A DNA stretch of 10,853 bases, taken from Clostridiales bacterium (lineage in GTDB: Bacteria > Bacillota > Clostridia > Tissierellales > Dethiosulfatibacteraceae). Position numbers and translations under genes: made by a program. Shown piece by piece: positions 1 to 6,101 of this stretch (position 1 is its first letter; the number at the start of each line of letters is the position of its first letter). The DNA lies in NCBI GenBank assembly GCA_003539375.1, contig DPPH01000244.1, forward strand, positions 1 through 10,853. The letters run 5' to 3'. Below the pieces are notes generated by a model. The model worked only from the letters and a program-made list of their open reading frames with translations. It was not told the origin of the DNA and searched no databases.

Positions 1-576
1 AAGCAACGTAAAGAAAGGTTTTACAAAGATCACCCAGAGGGTAGAATAATTGTTAAAAACGTAACCCCAATTGAACAAGCAATGGAATATGCGCTTTTTG
101 TAGCGTATATCTACGAAAACAAAGAAGACCAAAAAGAAAATTTACCAAAATCAAGCGGATATGCAATGGAGGTGCGAGACAAGGAATTATCTATCAGCAA
201 ATATGGAACTGAATATGAAGGCGTAAATTATTCTAGCTGGACTGAAAACTGTGAAGAAAGCGCAGTTGGAAGGGCTTTAGACAATGCAGGGTATTCTGGG
301 AACAAAAAATGTTCTCTAGAAGAAATGCAAAAGGCAACAAAAATGAACAAAACGATGAAAACCAAGAATGAAAATGACAAGAATTTAAGCTTCTTACGAA
401 AGGAAATATCAAAAAAATGCAATGAATTAATCGATAAAGGTATTTATAAGGTAAAAGATATTCCTGAAGAGATGGAAGGTATAATTGGAATTAGAAAAAC
501 CACAGAAACAGATGATCCAGTTAAGCTAAACAAGTTTAGGGATTATCTCGAACAAGTAATCAAGGAGGCTAAATGA
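1..576 (+). CDS. Phage recombination/ssDNA-associated protein, 5' end cut off
   Basis: The frame is open from base 1 to the stop at 574-576, so the gene starts outside the window; the first internal Met is at base 82. The visible part begins with a basic stretch and an FYKDHPEGRIIV-like segment. About 50 residues later comes a TENCEESAVGRAL...GYSG...SLEE block. That order (HPxGxI, then ENxExSAVGRAL, then GYG and S-x-E-E) is, from memory, the signature of a common phage protein family found beside SSB and recombinase genes; its exact biochemistry is not settled. The last ~70 residues are Lys/Glu-rich and helical-looking and may be an interaction tail. The stop overlaps the next start (ATGA), indicating translational coupling. 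The family call is fairly secure; a role in DNA recombination or replication is inferred from company. Confidence 0.8.
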   Translation, partial: KQRKERFYKDHPEGRIIVKNVTPIEQAMEYALFVAYIYENKEDQKENLPKSSGYAMEVRDKELSISKYGTEYEGVNYSSWTENCEESAVGRALDNAGYSGNKKCSLEEMQKATKMNKTMKTKNENDKNLSFLRKEISKKCNELIDKGIYKVKDIPEEMEGIIGIRKTTETDDPVKLNKFRDYLEQVIKEAK

Positions 577-803
577 GCTTTGTAGAAGGAATAAGGGTGT
601 TTAAACCCAACGAAAAAGCACCCGATTTTATAAAAGGTAACTTTGTAATCAATATCAAGGATTTTATCAAAGACGCAGAAAAAAATGCAGGCGATAACTT
701 CCAAGCAAGGTTTGTTATGAAAGAATCTAAAAAGGGTAATTATTACCTTCAATGGGACGATTATGTCTCAAACAAGCAAAAAGACGAAGATGTGCCGTTC
801 TAA
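573..803 (+). CDS. Small phage protein with SSB-like acidic C-terminal tip (DEDVPF)
   Basis: This 76-residue protein starts at an ATG overlapping the upstream stop, 4 nt after AAGGAGG (562-568). It opens with an EGIRVFKPNEKAPDFIKG segment of the kind seen in short phage proteins next to recombination genes, then has alternating hydrophobic strands (NFVINIKDF, QARFVMKES, NYYLQWDDY). It ends exactly in DEDVPF, which closely matches the DDDIPF tip that bacterial SSB uses to recruit partner proteins. At 76 residues it is much shorter than the usual SSB OB-fold domain, so it is either a minimal OB protein or an SSB-tail mimic. The coding call is strong. The link to ssDNA or SSB partners is inferred from the tail and the upstream neighbour. 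Confidence 0.75.
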   Translation: MSFVEGIRVFKPNEKAPDFIKGNFVINIKDFIKDAEKNAGDNFQARFVMKESKKGNYYLQWDDYVSNKQKDEDVPF

Positions 804-810
804 ATTATAT

Positions 811-831
811 TGGGGCGGTTCTGCCGCCCCA
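811..831 (+). other. GC-rich hairpin between genes
   Basis: TGGGGCGG (811-818), a 5-nt loop and CCGCCCCA (824-831) form a perfect 8-bp stem in otherwise AT-rich DNA. No T-run follows, so it is not a standard Rho-independent terminator. It ends just before the AGAAAGG ribosome-binding site of the gene at 844. It could stabilise the upstream mRNA end, cause partial termination or tune translation. A similar hairpin lies before the gene at 9930. Confidence 0.75.
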
Positions 832-843
832 GAAAGGTTTGTT

Positions 844-1023
844 ATGAATTATATAATGCCAATTCTAAAAGTTTTAGCAATACCATTTGTGTTCGTTTTA
901 ATAATGCTCTCGGCGATTATTTGCTTACCTATCATACTTGTAAAAGAATTTTTAAAGGGGCTAAATGGAATTACATTATGCGAAAAATGCCATAGGGAAA
1001 GGCACAAAAGGAAGGTGGTGTGA
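844..1023 (+). CDS. 59-aa membrane protein with C-terminal CxxCH-x3-H knuckle
   Basis: The start at 844 is preferred over an upstream in-frame ATG at 763, because 844 follows AGAAAGG (831-837) and avoids a 41-nt overlap with the upstream gene plus translation through the hairpin. Residues ~5-33 are a continuous hydrophobic stretch, one long or two short membrane segments. The tail then reads NGITLCEKCHRERHK, with C46, C49, H50 and H54 as possible zinc ligands. This tail resembles the last part of HNH nuclease domains (LCxxCHxxxH), but the rest of such a domain is absent. The stop TGA shares one base with the next ATG. No function can be assigned; it is probably a membrane-anchored accessory protein. 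Confidence 0.6.
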   Translation: MNYIMPILKVLAIPFVFVLIMLSAIICLPIILVKEFLKGLNGITLCEKCHRERHKRKVV

Positions 1024-1823
1024 TGCCTGACGGTAAAATTGAAGGAGGTTATATCCTTTTATCTCGCAAAATTATTGAAAGTGAAATCTGGAGAAAACCG
1101 CCTTTATATTTAAAGGTTTGGATATGGCTACTAGGGGCAGCGCAACACAAGGAATATAAGCAATTAAAGCGTGGTCAGTTATTTGCAAGTATTAATGATA
1201 TTCGAACAGATGTAGCGTGGTATGTAGGTTACAGAAAAGAGACTCCAACAAAGGACCAAATCTTTCAAATCCTTGAATGGATGCGAAATGCTTCTGCGAA
1301 AGCAACGACGGGAGCAACGACGAAAGCACCTATGATAACAACAACGAAAGCAACGCACGGCATATTCATAAAGATAGAGAATTACTGTGTTTACCAAGAC
1401 CCTAAAAACTACGAAAGCAATACTGGAAGCAACGATAGAAGCAACAATGAAAACTCTGCGACCCCCAACAATATAAACAAGAATGTCAAGAATGTAAAGA
1501 ACATTAAAAGAAAAACTATCAAAAAGAAAACCCTGTCCGATTTTGCTTACAAAATAGCGGACGAGTTTCATGATTACCAAATGAAAAACTGTCCAGTAGC
1601 TTCAATAAAAAATTGGAATAGAGAAAATTGGGCTGATACTATCGATAAACTTATGCGCATTGACGGCTATAAACAACAAACAATTTCCGATGCACTTGGC
1701 TTCGCAGTAAGCGACGACTTCTGGAGTAAACAAATAATATCTTTAGCTTCACTTCGCAAAAAGGGCAAAAACGACCTTACCAAATTTGACAACTTGGTAA
1801 TACGAATGGAAAGAAACCGTTGA
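1023..1823 (+). CDS. Phage replisome organizer / replication initiator
   Basis: The product of 266 residues has three parts. Residues ~8-90 match the N-terminal domain of Bacillota phage replisome organizers, seen in GGYILLSRKIIESEIW, LKVWIWLLGAAQHK, LKRGQL and WYVGYRKETPTKDQIFQILEW; this is a winged-helix DNA-binding fold in the DnaD-like group. Residues ~90-165 are a low-complexity linker. Residues ~170-266 form a second domain with the FWSKQIISLASLRKKGKND pattern common at the C-terminus of these initiators. It probably binds the origin and brings in the DnaB-like helicase encoded downstream. The ATG at 1023 is chosen; a GTG at 1020 adds one residue and is equally possible. The linker DNA carries 12-bp direct repeats (1301-1451), the expected place for an origin inside the initiator gene. 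Confidence 0.85.
   Translation: MPDGKIEGGYILLSRKIIESEIWRKPPLYLKVWIWLLGAAQHKEYKQLKRGQLFASINDIRTDVAWYVGYRKETPTKDQIFQILEWMRNASAKATTGATTKAPMITTTKATHGIFIKIENYCVYQDPKNYESNTGSNDRSNNENSATPNNINKNVKNVKNIKRKTIKKKTLSDFAYKIADEFHDYQMKNCPVASIKNWNRENWADTIDKLMRIDGYKQQTISDALGFAVSDDFWSKQIISLASLRKKGKNDLTKFDNLVIRMERNR
1301..1451 (+). repeat. 12-bp direct repeats (iterons) inside the initiator gene; candidate replication origin
   Basis: Five consecutive 12-bp units begin at 1301, 1313, 1325, 1337 and 1349, and three more at 1416, 1428 and 1440. The core is AGCAACGA; the first two units are AGCAACGACGGG and AGCAACGACGAA, and the units at 1325 and 1337 are more degenerate. The two clusters are 55 nt apart and are read in different frames: the first gives Lys-Ala-Thr, the second Ser-Asn. 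An AT-rich stretch follows (about 1470-1530) and could be the unwinding region. Iterons inside an initiator gene are well known in lambdoid and Bacillota phages. Use as an origin is inferred. Confidence 0.7.
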
Positions 1824-1856
1824 AATTAAAAATAAGCGGTCAAATATCGCCACAGT

Positions 1857-1910
1857 TAAGAGATAATTTTTATTTAGTCTATTAGACATTTTAGAAATTA
1901 TCGTGTCTTA
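1857..1910 (+). promoter_or_regulatory. Nested inverted repeat before the 142-aa gene
   Basis: TAAGAGATAATTT (1857-1869) pairs with AAATTATC-GTG-TCTTA (1895-1910), giving 13 bp interrupted by a 3-nt bulge. Inside sits a second palindrome, GTCTA-T-TAGAC (1877-1887). It fills most of the 111-nt gap between the initiator and the next gene. It could be an operator, an mRNA structure or a weak terminator; there is no T-run. A TTAGTC/ATTATC pair with 17-nt spacing lies inside, but is too poor a match for a firm promoter call. Confidence 0.45.
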
Positions 1911-1934
1911 GAAATGAAATTTAAAGGAGTTAAA

Positions 1935-2363
1935 ATGAAAAAACAAGTAGATTTTTATGATTGGTTGAAAAAACATGGTGTTAATATTACGATAAAATAC
2001 ATATCTGATACGGAATATTTTGCTACAGGATTAGAAGATATAAGATTTTTATATAGATTTTCTGGTGACAATACTTTTTATGGTTTTAGGGCATTTTCTG
2101 CCGATTTATCCAAATCACTAGAAAAATTATCCGAACAGGTGATTGATAAAAAGGACAGGCTATATTTTTTTTACAGAAAACCGCTGTCTTTTGAATATGT
2201 TTTTATTGGAGACAGTCTGCCTGATGAGTTTACTGTTAATGTTAATAAGTTCGTTAAGTATATAGACCTAAATGAATATCTTTCTATAAATGAAATTTAT
2301 TTTGATTTTCGTAATGATAAAATTACTTATAAGGGTAACAAACAAAAGGAGATTGATTTATGA
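1935..2363 (+). CDS. Hypothetical 142-aa phage protein in the replication module
   Basis: The start at 1935 follows AAAGGAG with 5-nt spacing; an ATG at 1914 in the same frame has no such site. The protein is acidic and rich in aromatics (Tyr, Phe). It begins with an amphipathic FYDWLKKHGV helix, followed by alternating strands and two Lys/Asp-rich segments. No Walker motif, zinc ligands or membrane segment is visible, and I do not recognise the family. It lies where many phages keep a helicase loader, but nothing here resembles a DnaC-type AAA+ ATPase. The codons are more AT-rich and T-rich than in the initiator before it, so it may have been inserted separately. The stop overlaps the next start. 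Confidence 0.7.
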   Translation: MKKQVDFYDWLKKHGVNITIKYISDTEYFATGLEDIRFLYRFSGDNTFYGFRAFSADLSKSLEKLSEQVIDKKDRLYFFYRKPLSFEYVFIGDSLPDEFTVNVNKFVKYIDLNEYLSINEIYFDFRNDKITYKGNKQKEIDL

Positions 2364-2467
2364 AATATTTAAAAATATTAGGCAGATTAGTTTTATTTTT
2401 GTTATTTATGGGATTGGTAGCTATATTTTCAATACCAGCTACAGTAATTGCAATACTTAGGAGTTGA
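2360..2467 (+). CDS. 35-aa single-pass membrane peptide
   Basis: The ATG overlaps the upstream stop (ATGA) and follows AAAAGGAG by 8 nt. The 35 residues are a short basic N-terminus (MKYLKILGR), a hydrophobic segment from ~8 to 33, and a final Arg-Ser. This is a typical one-helix membrane peptide with a positive-inside N-terminus. Its stop is 1 nt before the helicase start, so the three genes are translated as a block. The function is unknown; membrane peptides of this size in early regions are sometimes toxins, holin-like proteins or superinfection factors, but nothing specific is visible here. Confidence 0.6.
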   Translation: MKYLKILGRLVLFLLFMGLVAIFSIPATVIAILRS

Positions 2468-2468
2468 T

Positions 2469-3635
2469 ATGAACAATCTAAACACAGAAGCGGCTTTATT
2501 ATCGGCGATCATAGCTGAACCAGAGATTATGGCAGATGTAACAGAAATGTTACAACCGTCTGATTTCAGTAACCAACAGCATATAGAGTTATTCAAAATA
2601 CTGGGTAAATTATATGAAAATGGTCAAGGAATAGATCTAATCACGATATTAAATAAATATCAAAAACAAAAAGATAAAATCTGGCTAAATAAACTTTCCG
2701 ATATGGTATTAACTGCTACCAACTATCAGGAATACATGAAGCAGATTAAACAGAACAGTCAACGGAAACAGCTTTCTAGGGTAGTCCATTCGGTTAATTA
2801 TGAATTAGAATCAGGCACAGACTTAGATGAAATAATCAATAATGCTCAGAACAAAATGTTAGCCTTAACCAGTCAAGAATCATCAACGTTACTGACTGGC
2901 GAACAGGCTATAAAGAAAGCAATAAAAGAAAAGGGTGAGTATAAAGAGGGAATAAAAACGGGGCTTTATGAAGTTGACCAGCTGGTTACATTTAAGCCAC
3001 AAAATTTAGTTACAATTGCTGCTTATCCTGGTGTTGGGAAAACCGTTTTTGCCAATCAAATAGGATTTTCACAGACAAAGTTAGGTAAGGTTGGTATTTT
3101 CTTTAATTTGGAAATGTCGTCAACTGAATTAATACAGCGTGAAGAGATGAGAAGCGGTTGTTTAGATGATTTATATGATATGAAATTTTACGTTGATACT
3201 AAAGCTGGAATGGATATATCACATATTTTATCAACAGCCAGAAAAGTTAAATATCAAGAAGGTAAGCTGGATTTTATAATAGTTGATTATATCGGGCTAA
3301 TTACTGTGACTGGAATACAAAACAGAGAGCAGCAGCTAGCTTATTGTTCAAGAATGCTAAAGAGTATAGCAAGACAACTTAATACTGTAGTTTTTGCTCT
3401 TTCACAGCTAAACGATGATGGTAAGTTACGTGGGAGCAGAGCTAAAGAACAGGATTCCGATGTCGTAATTATGGTGGATAGGCCAGGTTATCGGAAACAG
3501 AAAAACGTTACCACTTTTGGCCAGCAGTTAGACGTTGATGAGGCTTATATAATTATAGCAAAAAACCGTGGCGGCAAAACTGGAAAGGTGTCTGCTAGAT
3601 TTGACGGTGAACATCAGCAATTTACTGGTCTATAA
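2469..3635 (+). CDS. DnaB-like replicative DNA helicase
   Basis: The start at 2469 has AGGAG 5 nt upstream; an in-frame ATG at 2448 lies inside the preceding gene and lacks a good site. The 388 residues follow the DnaB plan. An N-terminal helical domain (~1-100) opens like DnaB (NTEAALLSAII). After a linker comes the RecA-like motor: Walker A AAYPGVGKT (~184-192), FNLEMSSTEL (~212-221), Walker B FIIVDY (~269-274), the helix leading to FALSQLN (~309-315), RGSRAKEQDSDVVI (~321-334) and IIAKNRGGKTGKV (~362-374). It would form the hexamer that unwinds phage DNA 5'-3' and recruits primase. It is shorter than typical DnaB (~450 residues) but keeps the core motifs. The initiator upstream is the likely recruiter. 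Confidence 0.92.
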   Translation: MNNLNTEAALLSAIIAEPEIMADVTEMLQPSDFSNQQHIELFKILGKLYENGQGIDLITILNKYQKQKDKIWLNKLSDMVLTATNYQEYMKQIKQNSQRKQLSRVVHSVNYELESGTDLDEIINNAQNKMLALTSQESSTLLTGEQAIKKAIKEKGEYKEGIKTGLYEVDQLVTFKPQNLVTIAAYPGVGKTVFANQIGFSQTKLGKVGIFFNLEMSSTELIQREEMRSGCLDDLYDMKFYVDTKAGMDISHILSTARKVKYQEGKLDFIIVDYIGLITVTGIQNREQQLAYCSRMLKSIARQLNTVVFALSQLNDDGKLRGSRAKEQDSDVVIMVDRPGYRKQKNVTTFGQQLDVDEAYIIIAKNRGGKTGKVSARFDGEHQQFTGL

Positions 3636-3655
3636 AAAAAAATAAGGAAATAATT

Positions 3656-3684
3656 TTGCATATGCAATTTACTAATTATATTAT
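3656..3684 (+). promoter_or_regulatory. Putative promoter with palindrome TTGCATATGCAA over the -35
   Basis: TTGCAT (3656-3661) and TATTAT (3679-3684) are 17 nt apart; the -10 matches the sigma-70 consensus at 5 of 6 positions, the -35 at only 3 of 6. A perfect 12-bp palindrome (3656-3667) covers the -35, a good place for a repressor or activator. The site lies in the largest gap of this part of the operon, just after the helicase gene, and could start a second transcript covering 3707 onward. Confidence 0.45.
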
Positions 3685-3706
3685 GTTTATAAGGAAAGGA
3701 TAAATA

Positions 3707-3799
3707 ATGAGTTATAAATATGGCAATTACAATATTTTATTTAGTGATAATACTAACTCAGCGGACAATGAGAGGAATTATGATAAAAGTAGCATTTAA
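3707..3799 (+). CDS. 30-aa small ORF, possible leader peptide
   Basis: The ATG has a strong purine-rich site, AAGGAAAGGA (3691-3700), 6 nt upstream. The 30-residue product (starting MSYKYGNYNILF) is polar, with many Asn and Asp and no membrane segment or Cys. It overlaps the start of the next gene by 20 nt in another frame. It may be a small gene or a leader whose translation helps expose the start at 3780. The coding call rests on the ribosome-binding site and the clean frame only. Confidence 0.45.
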   Translation: MSYKYGNYNILFSDNTNSADNERNYDKSSI

Positions 3800-4247
3800 A
3801 TTTAAAGACGGTAAGCCACTTATAAACTGGAAGCGTGTCGAGAACAATTTAAGGGAACGCTATCCCAATAAAGATTTATTCACCGCTAAGTTTGCCGCCG
3901 TTTCAGTACCAAAAACATATTCTCAGCTTAGATATTTCCATTCCAATGGTTTTATAGGTAGAATAATAGATGGCTACAGAGAGGCTGGGTTTGACGTTCC
4001 TAATGAAAAATCAGAGGCACTTGAATGGGTTAAGTTTCAAATCAAAACACACCCAGATATAATGTTCATTAAAAGGGTAAAAAATGAACAGACCGGTAGA
4101 GATTATGTTATTCCACGGTCATTCAAGAATGCTACAAAAGAAGAGATGAGCAAAATAATAGAATGGTGTATTCGTAACTATCAAGAATATTTCGGGATAG
4201 TACTCGAAACAGCAGATGAGTATAAGCGCAGGCTTGGGCTAAGATAA
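3780..4247 (+). CDS. NinB-like phage protein (putative recombination function)
   Basis: The start at 3780 follows GAGAGGA by about 5 nt; an in-frame ATG at 3720 would add 20 hydrophobic residues from overlapping DNA. The product has 155 residues. It contains a Ser-Gln-x-x-Tyr-Phe-His segment (YSQLRYFHSNGF), a central helical region, and a C-terminal RSF...TKEEMSKIIEWC...FGI block ending in EYKRR. This spacing recalls phage NinB-like proteins, which bind ssDNA and act in recombination with Orf-type functions. The resemblance is by pattern only, so the name is tentative. It stands 10 nt before the next gene and is probably co-transcribed with the nuclease genes that follow. Confidence 0.6.
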   Translation: MIKVAFKFKDGKPLINWKRVENNLRERYPNKDLFTAKFAAVSVPKTYSQLRYFHSNGFIGRIIDGYREAGFDVPNEKSEALEWVKFQIKTHPDIMFIKRVKNEQTGRDYVIPRSFKNATKEEMSKIIEWCIRNYQEYFGIVLETADEYKRRLGLR

Positions 4248-4257
4248 GGAGGCAAAT

Positions 4258-4425
4258 ATGACTGGCGAAGAAAAAATTTGGATAGGTTTATTTAAAAGAA
4301 TTAAGGTTAAAGATTTGCTTGCTAATTGTGTTGATATTGAGTTTGGTAAGAAGTTAGAGAAAAACCAAAAGGTAATGAACTTTAGACTAAAGGAATTGGA
4401 GAATAAGAATGATAATAGAAAGTGA
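4258..4425 (+). CDS. Hypothetical 55-aa protein
   Basis: The ATG follows AAGGAGG (4246-4252) with 5-nt spacing, an excellent ribosome-binding site. The 55 residues are strongly charged: a short IWIGLFKRIKVKDLL helix, one Cys (24), then a Lys/Glu/Asn-rich helix of coiled-coil character (GKKLEKNQ...RLKELENKN). No known motif is seen. It overlaps the next gene by 17 nt in another frame, which suggests coupled expression with the nuclease. Confidence 0.6.
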   Translation: MTGEEKIWIGLFKRIKVKDLLANCVDIEFGKKLEKNQKVMNFRLKELENKNDNRK

Positions 4426-4759
4426 ATTAATTAGATGTTATAATCTTGCTGATAGTGTCGAACGTGATATTATAGATAGAATGTGGCTAAAACATATAAA
4501 AGATGAACCCTGTTTTTATTCTGGGAGTATGGAGACAGCACAACCGCACCACATAAGAGTAGCTGGGGCGTGTGGTATAGGATTAAAGCCACCTGACATC
4601 TATTGCATACCAATTAATTATATTGTTCATAATAATTTACACACAAAAGGCATTAGCTATGTAGAAGATAAATTTAATGTTGACACGGAGAACAAGCTAA
4701 AGGAAATGCACAATTATTTCTATTATGAATATTATGCGAAAATAAGGGAGGTTTTATAA
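4409..4759 (+). CDS. HNH-type nuclease related to YbcO/DUF968 phage proteins
   Basis: This 116-residue protein has a Cys at 35, then HHIR (47-50), AGACGIGLKPPD (52-63), IP at 67-68 and H-x3-H (74, 78). The order HHIR...G-x-KP-x-D...P...H-x3-H is characteristic of the phage YbcO/DUF968-like nucleases, a branch of the HNH (beta-beta-alpha metal) fold placed in recombination regions. The usual first CxxC zinc pair is not intact: only C35 is seen, followed by Phe-Tyr-Ser-Gly. A GGAG lies 8 nt before the ATG. It probably cuts branched or single-stranded DNA during recombination, inferred from the family and the NinB-like neighbour. The stop overlaps the next start by one base. Confidence 0.65.
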   Translation: MIIESELIRCYNLADSVERDIIDRMWLKHIKDEPCFYSGSMETAQPHHIRVAGACGIGLKPPDIYCIPINYIVHNNLHTKGISYVEDKFNVDTENKLKEMHNYFYYEYYAKIREVL

Positions 4760-4920
4760 TGCCATTACCAAAGCCAAAAAAACGAACATATCATGGGGAG
4801 GGCACTTTTCGCTCTCCCGAAAGTGTTATTGGATATATTAAAAGACACAAGAATATTTATGATAGGTGCAATATAGATAAGGAGGTGATTAGATGGAATT
4901 TAAAAAGTATCAACATGTAG
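4759..4920 (+). CDS. Hypothetical 53-aa basic protein overlapping the ligase start
   Basis: The ATG shares a base with the upstream stop and follows AAGGGAGG by about 7 nt. The product is basic: a Pro/Lys-rich N-terminus (MPLPKPKKR), then GEGTFRSPESVIGYIKRHK, suggesting a small nucleic-acid-binding peptide. Its last 28 nt overlap the start of the RNA ligase and contain that gene's ribosome-binding site, so ribosomes on this gene could control ligase initiation. No family recognised. Confidence 0.6.
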   Translation: MPLPKPKKRTYHGEGTFRSPESVIGYIKRHKNIYDRCNIDKEVIRWNLKSINM

Positions 4921-5804
4921 AAAGAGTAGGCAAGGATAGCACAGACGGCTTGTTAGATGGAATTTGTATTATACAATATAAAATCGACGGCACTAATTCG
5001 TCTGTCTGGCTAAATGACGAAGGTCAAATTAGAGCAGGGAGCAGAAATAGAGAATTGACGTTTGAAAATGATAATGCAGGATTTTATAAATATATATCAG
5101 AGTATGAGCCAATACAAAAATATTTAAAAAAACACCCGAACCATAGATTATATGGGGAATGGTTAGTGCCGCATTCTTTAAAAACTTATAGAGAGGAAGC
5201 ATGGAGAAAATTTTATGTGTTTGATGTATGTTTAGACAAAGAAGATGGTTCTGTTGAATATTTGCCTTATGATATGTATAAAGAGTTTTTAGATGAATTC
5301 GATATAGATTATATACCGCCATTAGCAATAATTAAAAATCCTAATTATGAATCATTATTAAAATGTATTGACAAGACAGGACAATTTTTAGTTGAAGATG
5401 GCAAAGGTCAAGGTGAAGGAATAGTAGTCAAAAATTATGATTATCATAATCAATATGGCGAACAAGTTTGGGGTAAAATAGTTAGGAATGATTTTAAAGA
5501 AAAACATCATAAAGAAATGGGTGCACCTGAAATAAATAATTCTAAACTAGATGAAGAAAAAATTATAGAAAAATATGTTACACCAGCCTTTATAGAAAAA
5601 GAATATGCTAAAATAGTAAATGAAGAAGGAATTTGGAAAAGCAAGTTTATTCCTAAATTATTTGAGAGGGTTTACAGAGAATTAATTATAGAAGAAATGT
5701 ATAATATAGTTAAAGAATTTAAAAATCCAAAAATAAACTTTAAAACACTGCATAGTCTTATCATAAGAGAAATTAAAAGCGTAAAAAAGGAGTTGTTTTC
5801 GTGA
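4893..5804 (+). CDS. RNA ligase (ATP-dependent, Rnl2-like nucleotidyltransferase)
   Basis: The ATG follows AAGGAGGTGA (4879-4888), a near-perfect complement of the 16S tail, so expression is probably strong. The 303 residues carry the nucleotidyltransferase motifs in order: motif I YKIDGTNSSVW with the adenylated lysine K30 in K-x-D-G; AGSRNREL (~48-55); motif III YGEW (87-90); IIIa FYVFDV (107-112); motif IV GEGIVVK (174-180); and motif V WGKIV (193-197). Residues ~210-303 are a helical C-terminal domain, as in Rnl2-type enzymes. It should join RNA 3'-OH and 5'-phosphate ends through an AMP intermediate. In T4, such ligases repair tRNAs cut by host defence nucleases; that role here is inference. 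No separate end-healing kinase is visible, although a phosphoesterase lies at 6867. Confidence 0.88.
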   Translation: MEFKKYQHVERVGKDSTDGLLDGICIIQYKIDGTNSSVWLNDEGQIRAGSRNRELTFENDNAGFYKYISEYEPIQKYLKKHPNHRLYGEWLVPHSLKTYREEAWRKFYVFDVCLDKEDGSVEYLPYDMYKEFLDEFDIDYIPPLAIIKNPNYESLLKCIDKTGQFLVEDGKGQGEGIVVKNYDYHNQYGEQVWGKIVRNDFKEKHHKEMGAPEINNSKLDEEKIIEKYVTPAFIEKEYAKIVNEEGIWKSKFIPKLFERVYRELIIEEMYNIVKEFKNPKINFKTLHSLIIREIKSVKKELFS

Positions 5805-5905
5805 AAAAAGATTTAATTCATATTCTTATTGCAATTTTATGTAAAATATCATATAGTAATTTATATGATATTGAAGATTGGAATAATCTGTATAAAGGAG
5901 GATAA
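5801..5905 (+). CDS. Hypothetical 34-aa peptide, GTG start
   Basis: A GTG overlapping the ligase stop by 4 nt begins a 34-codon frame, with AAGGAG 8 nt upstream. It starts with a hydrophobic run (LIHILIAILCKI), followed by an acidic, aromatic tail (LYDIEDWNNLYKGG). The last Gly-Gly codons are also the ribosome-binding site of the next gene, a common arrangement in this operon. It may be a small membrane-associated peptide. No family recognised. Confidence 0.5.
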   Translation: MKKDLIHILIAILCKISYSNLYDIEDWNNLYKGG

Positions 5906-5906
5906 G

Positions 5907-6101
5907 ATGAATGCAATATATTGTTATTTCACAAAAGATAAAGGAAGGTTTTTATTTTGGAAATGGGAGTTATGGGAAGTTGGTGGAGGTTCTGGGGTGG
6001 TTTGGAAATTATTCAATAAGCAGATTACCCCTGGTAGATATAGTCCATTATGGCCAATTTTCTATTTACAAAGGAAGTATAGAAATAGGAGAAATAAATG
6101 A
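5907..6101 (+). CDS. Hypothetical 64-aa aromatic, basic protein
   Basis: The ATG at 5907 lies 5 nt after AAAGGAGG, and the stop overlaps the next ATG (ATGA), the same coupling seen elsewhere here. The product is rich in Trp, Phe and Tyr, with a GGGSG turn and a strongly basic end (RKYRNRRNK). An alternative ATG at 5911 in another frame, 9 nt from the same site, gives a 67-aa protein ending at 6114 (starts MQYIVISQKI) that looks more like an ordinary soluble beta protein. I prefer 5907 because of the stop/start coupling, but the choice is open. Confidence 0.5.
   Translation: MNAIYCYFTKDKGRFLFWKWELWEVGGGSGVVWKLFNKQITPGRYSPLWPIFYLQRKYRNRRNK

Noticed and set aside
763..843. N-terminal extension of the 59-aa membrane protein
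   Set aside because: Would overlap the upstream gene and be translated through the hairpin; the ATG at 844 has its own ribosome-binding site.
1179..1580. 133-aa minus-strand frame
   Set aside because: Lies opposite the well-recognised initiator; its Cys/Arg repeats are the reverse reading of the 12-bp repeats.
5029..5328. 99-aa minus-strand frame
   Set aside because: Opposite the conserved RNA ligase motifs; no ribosome-binding site or plausible family.
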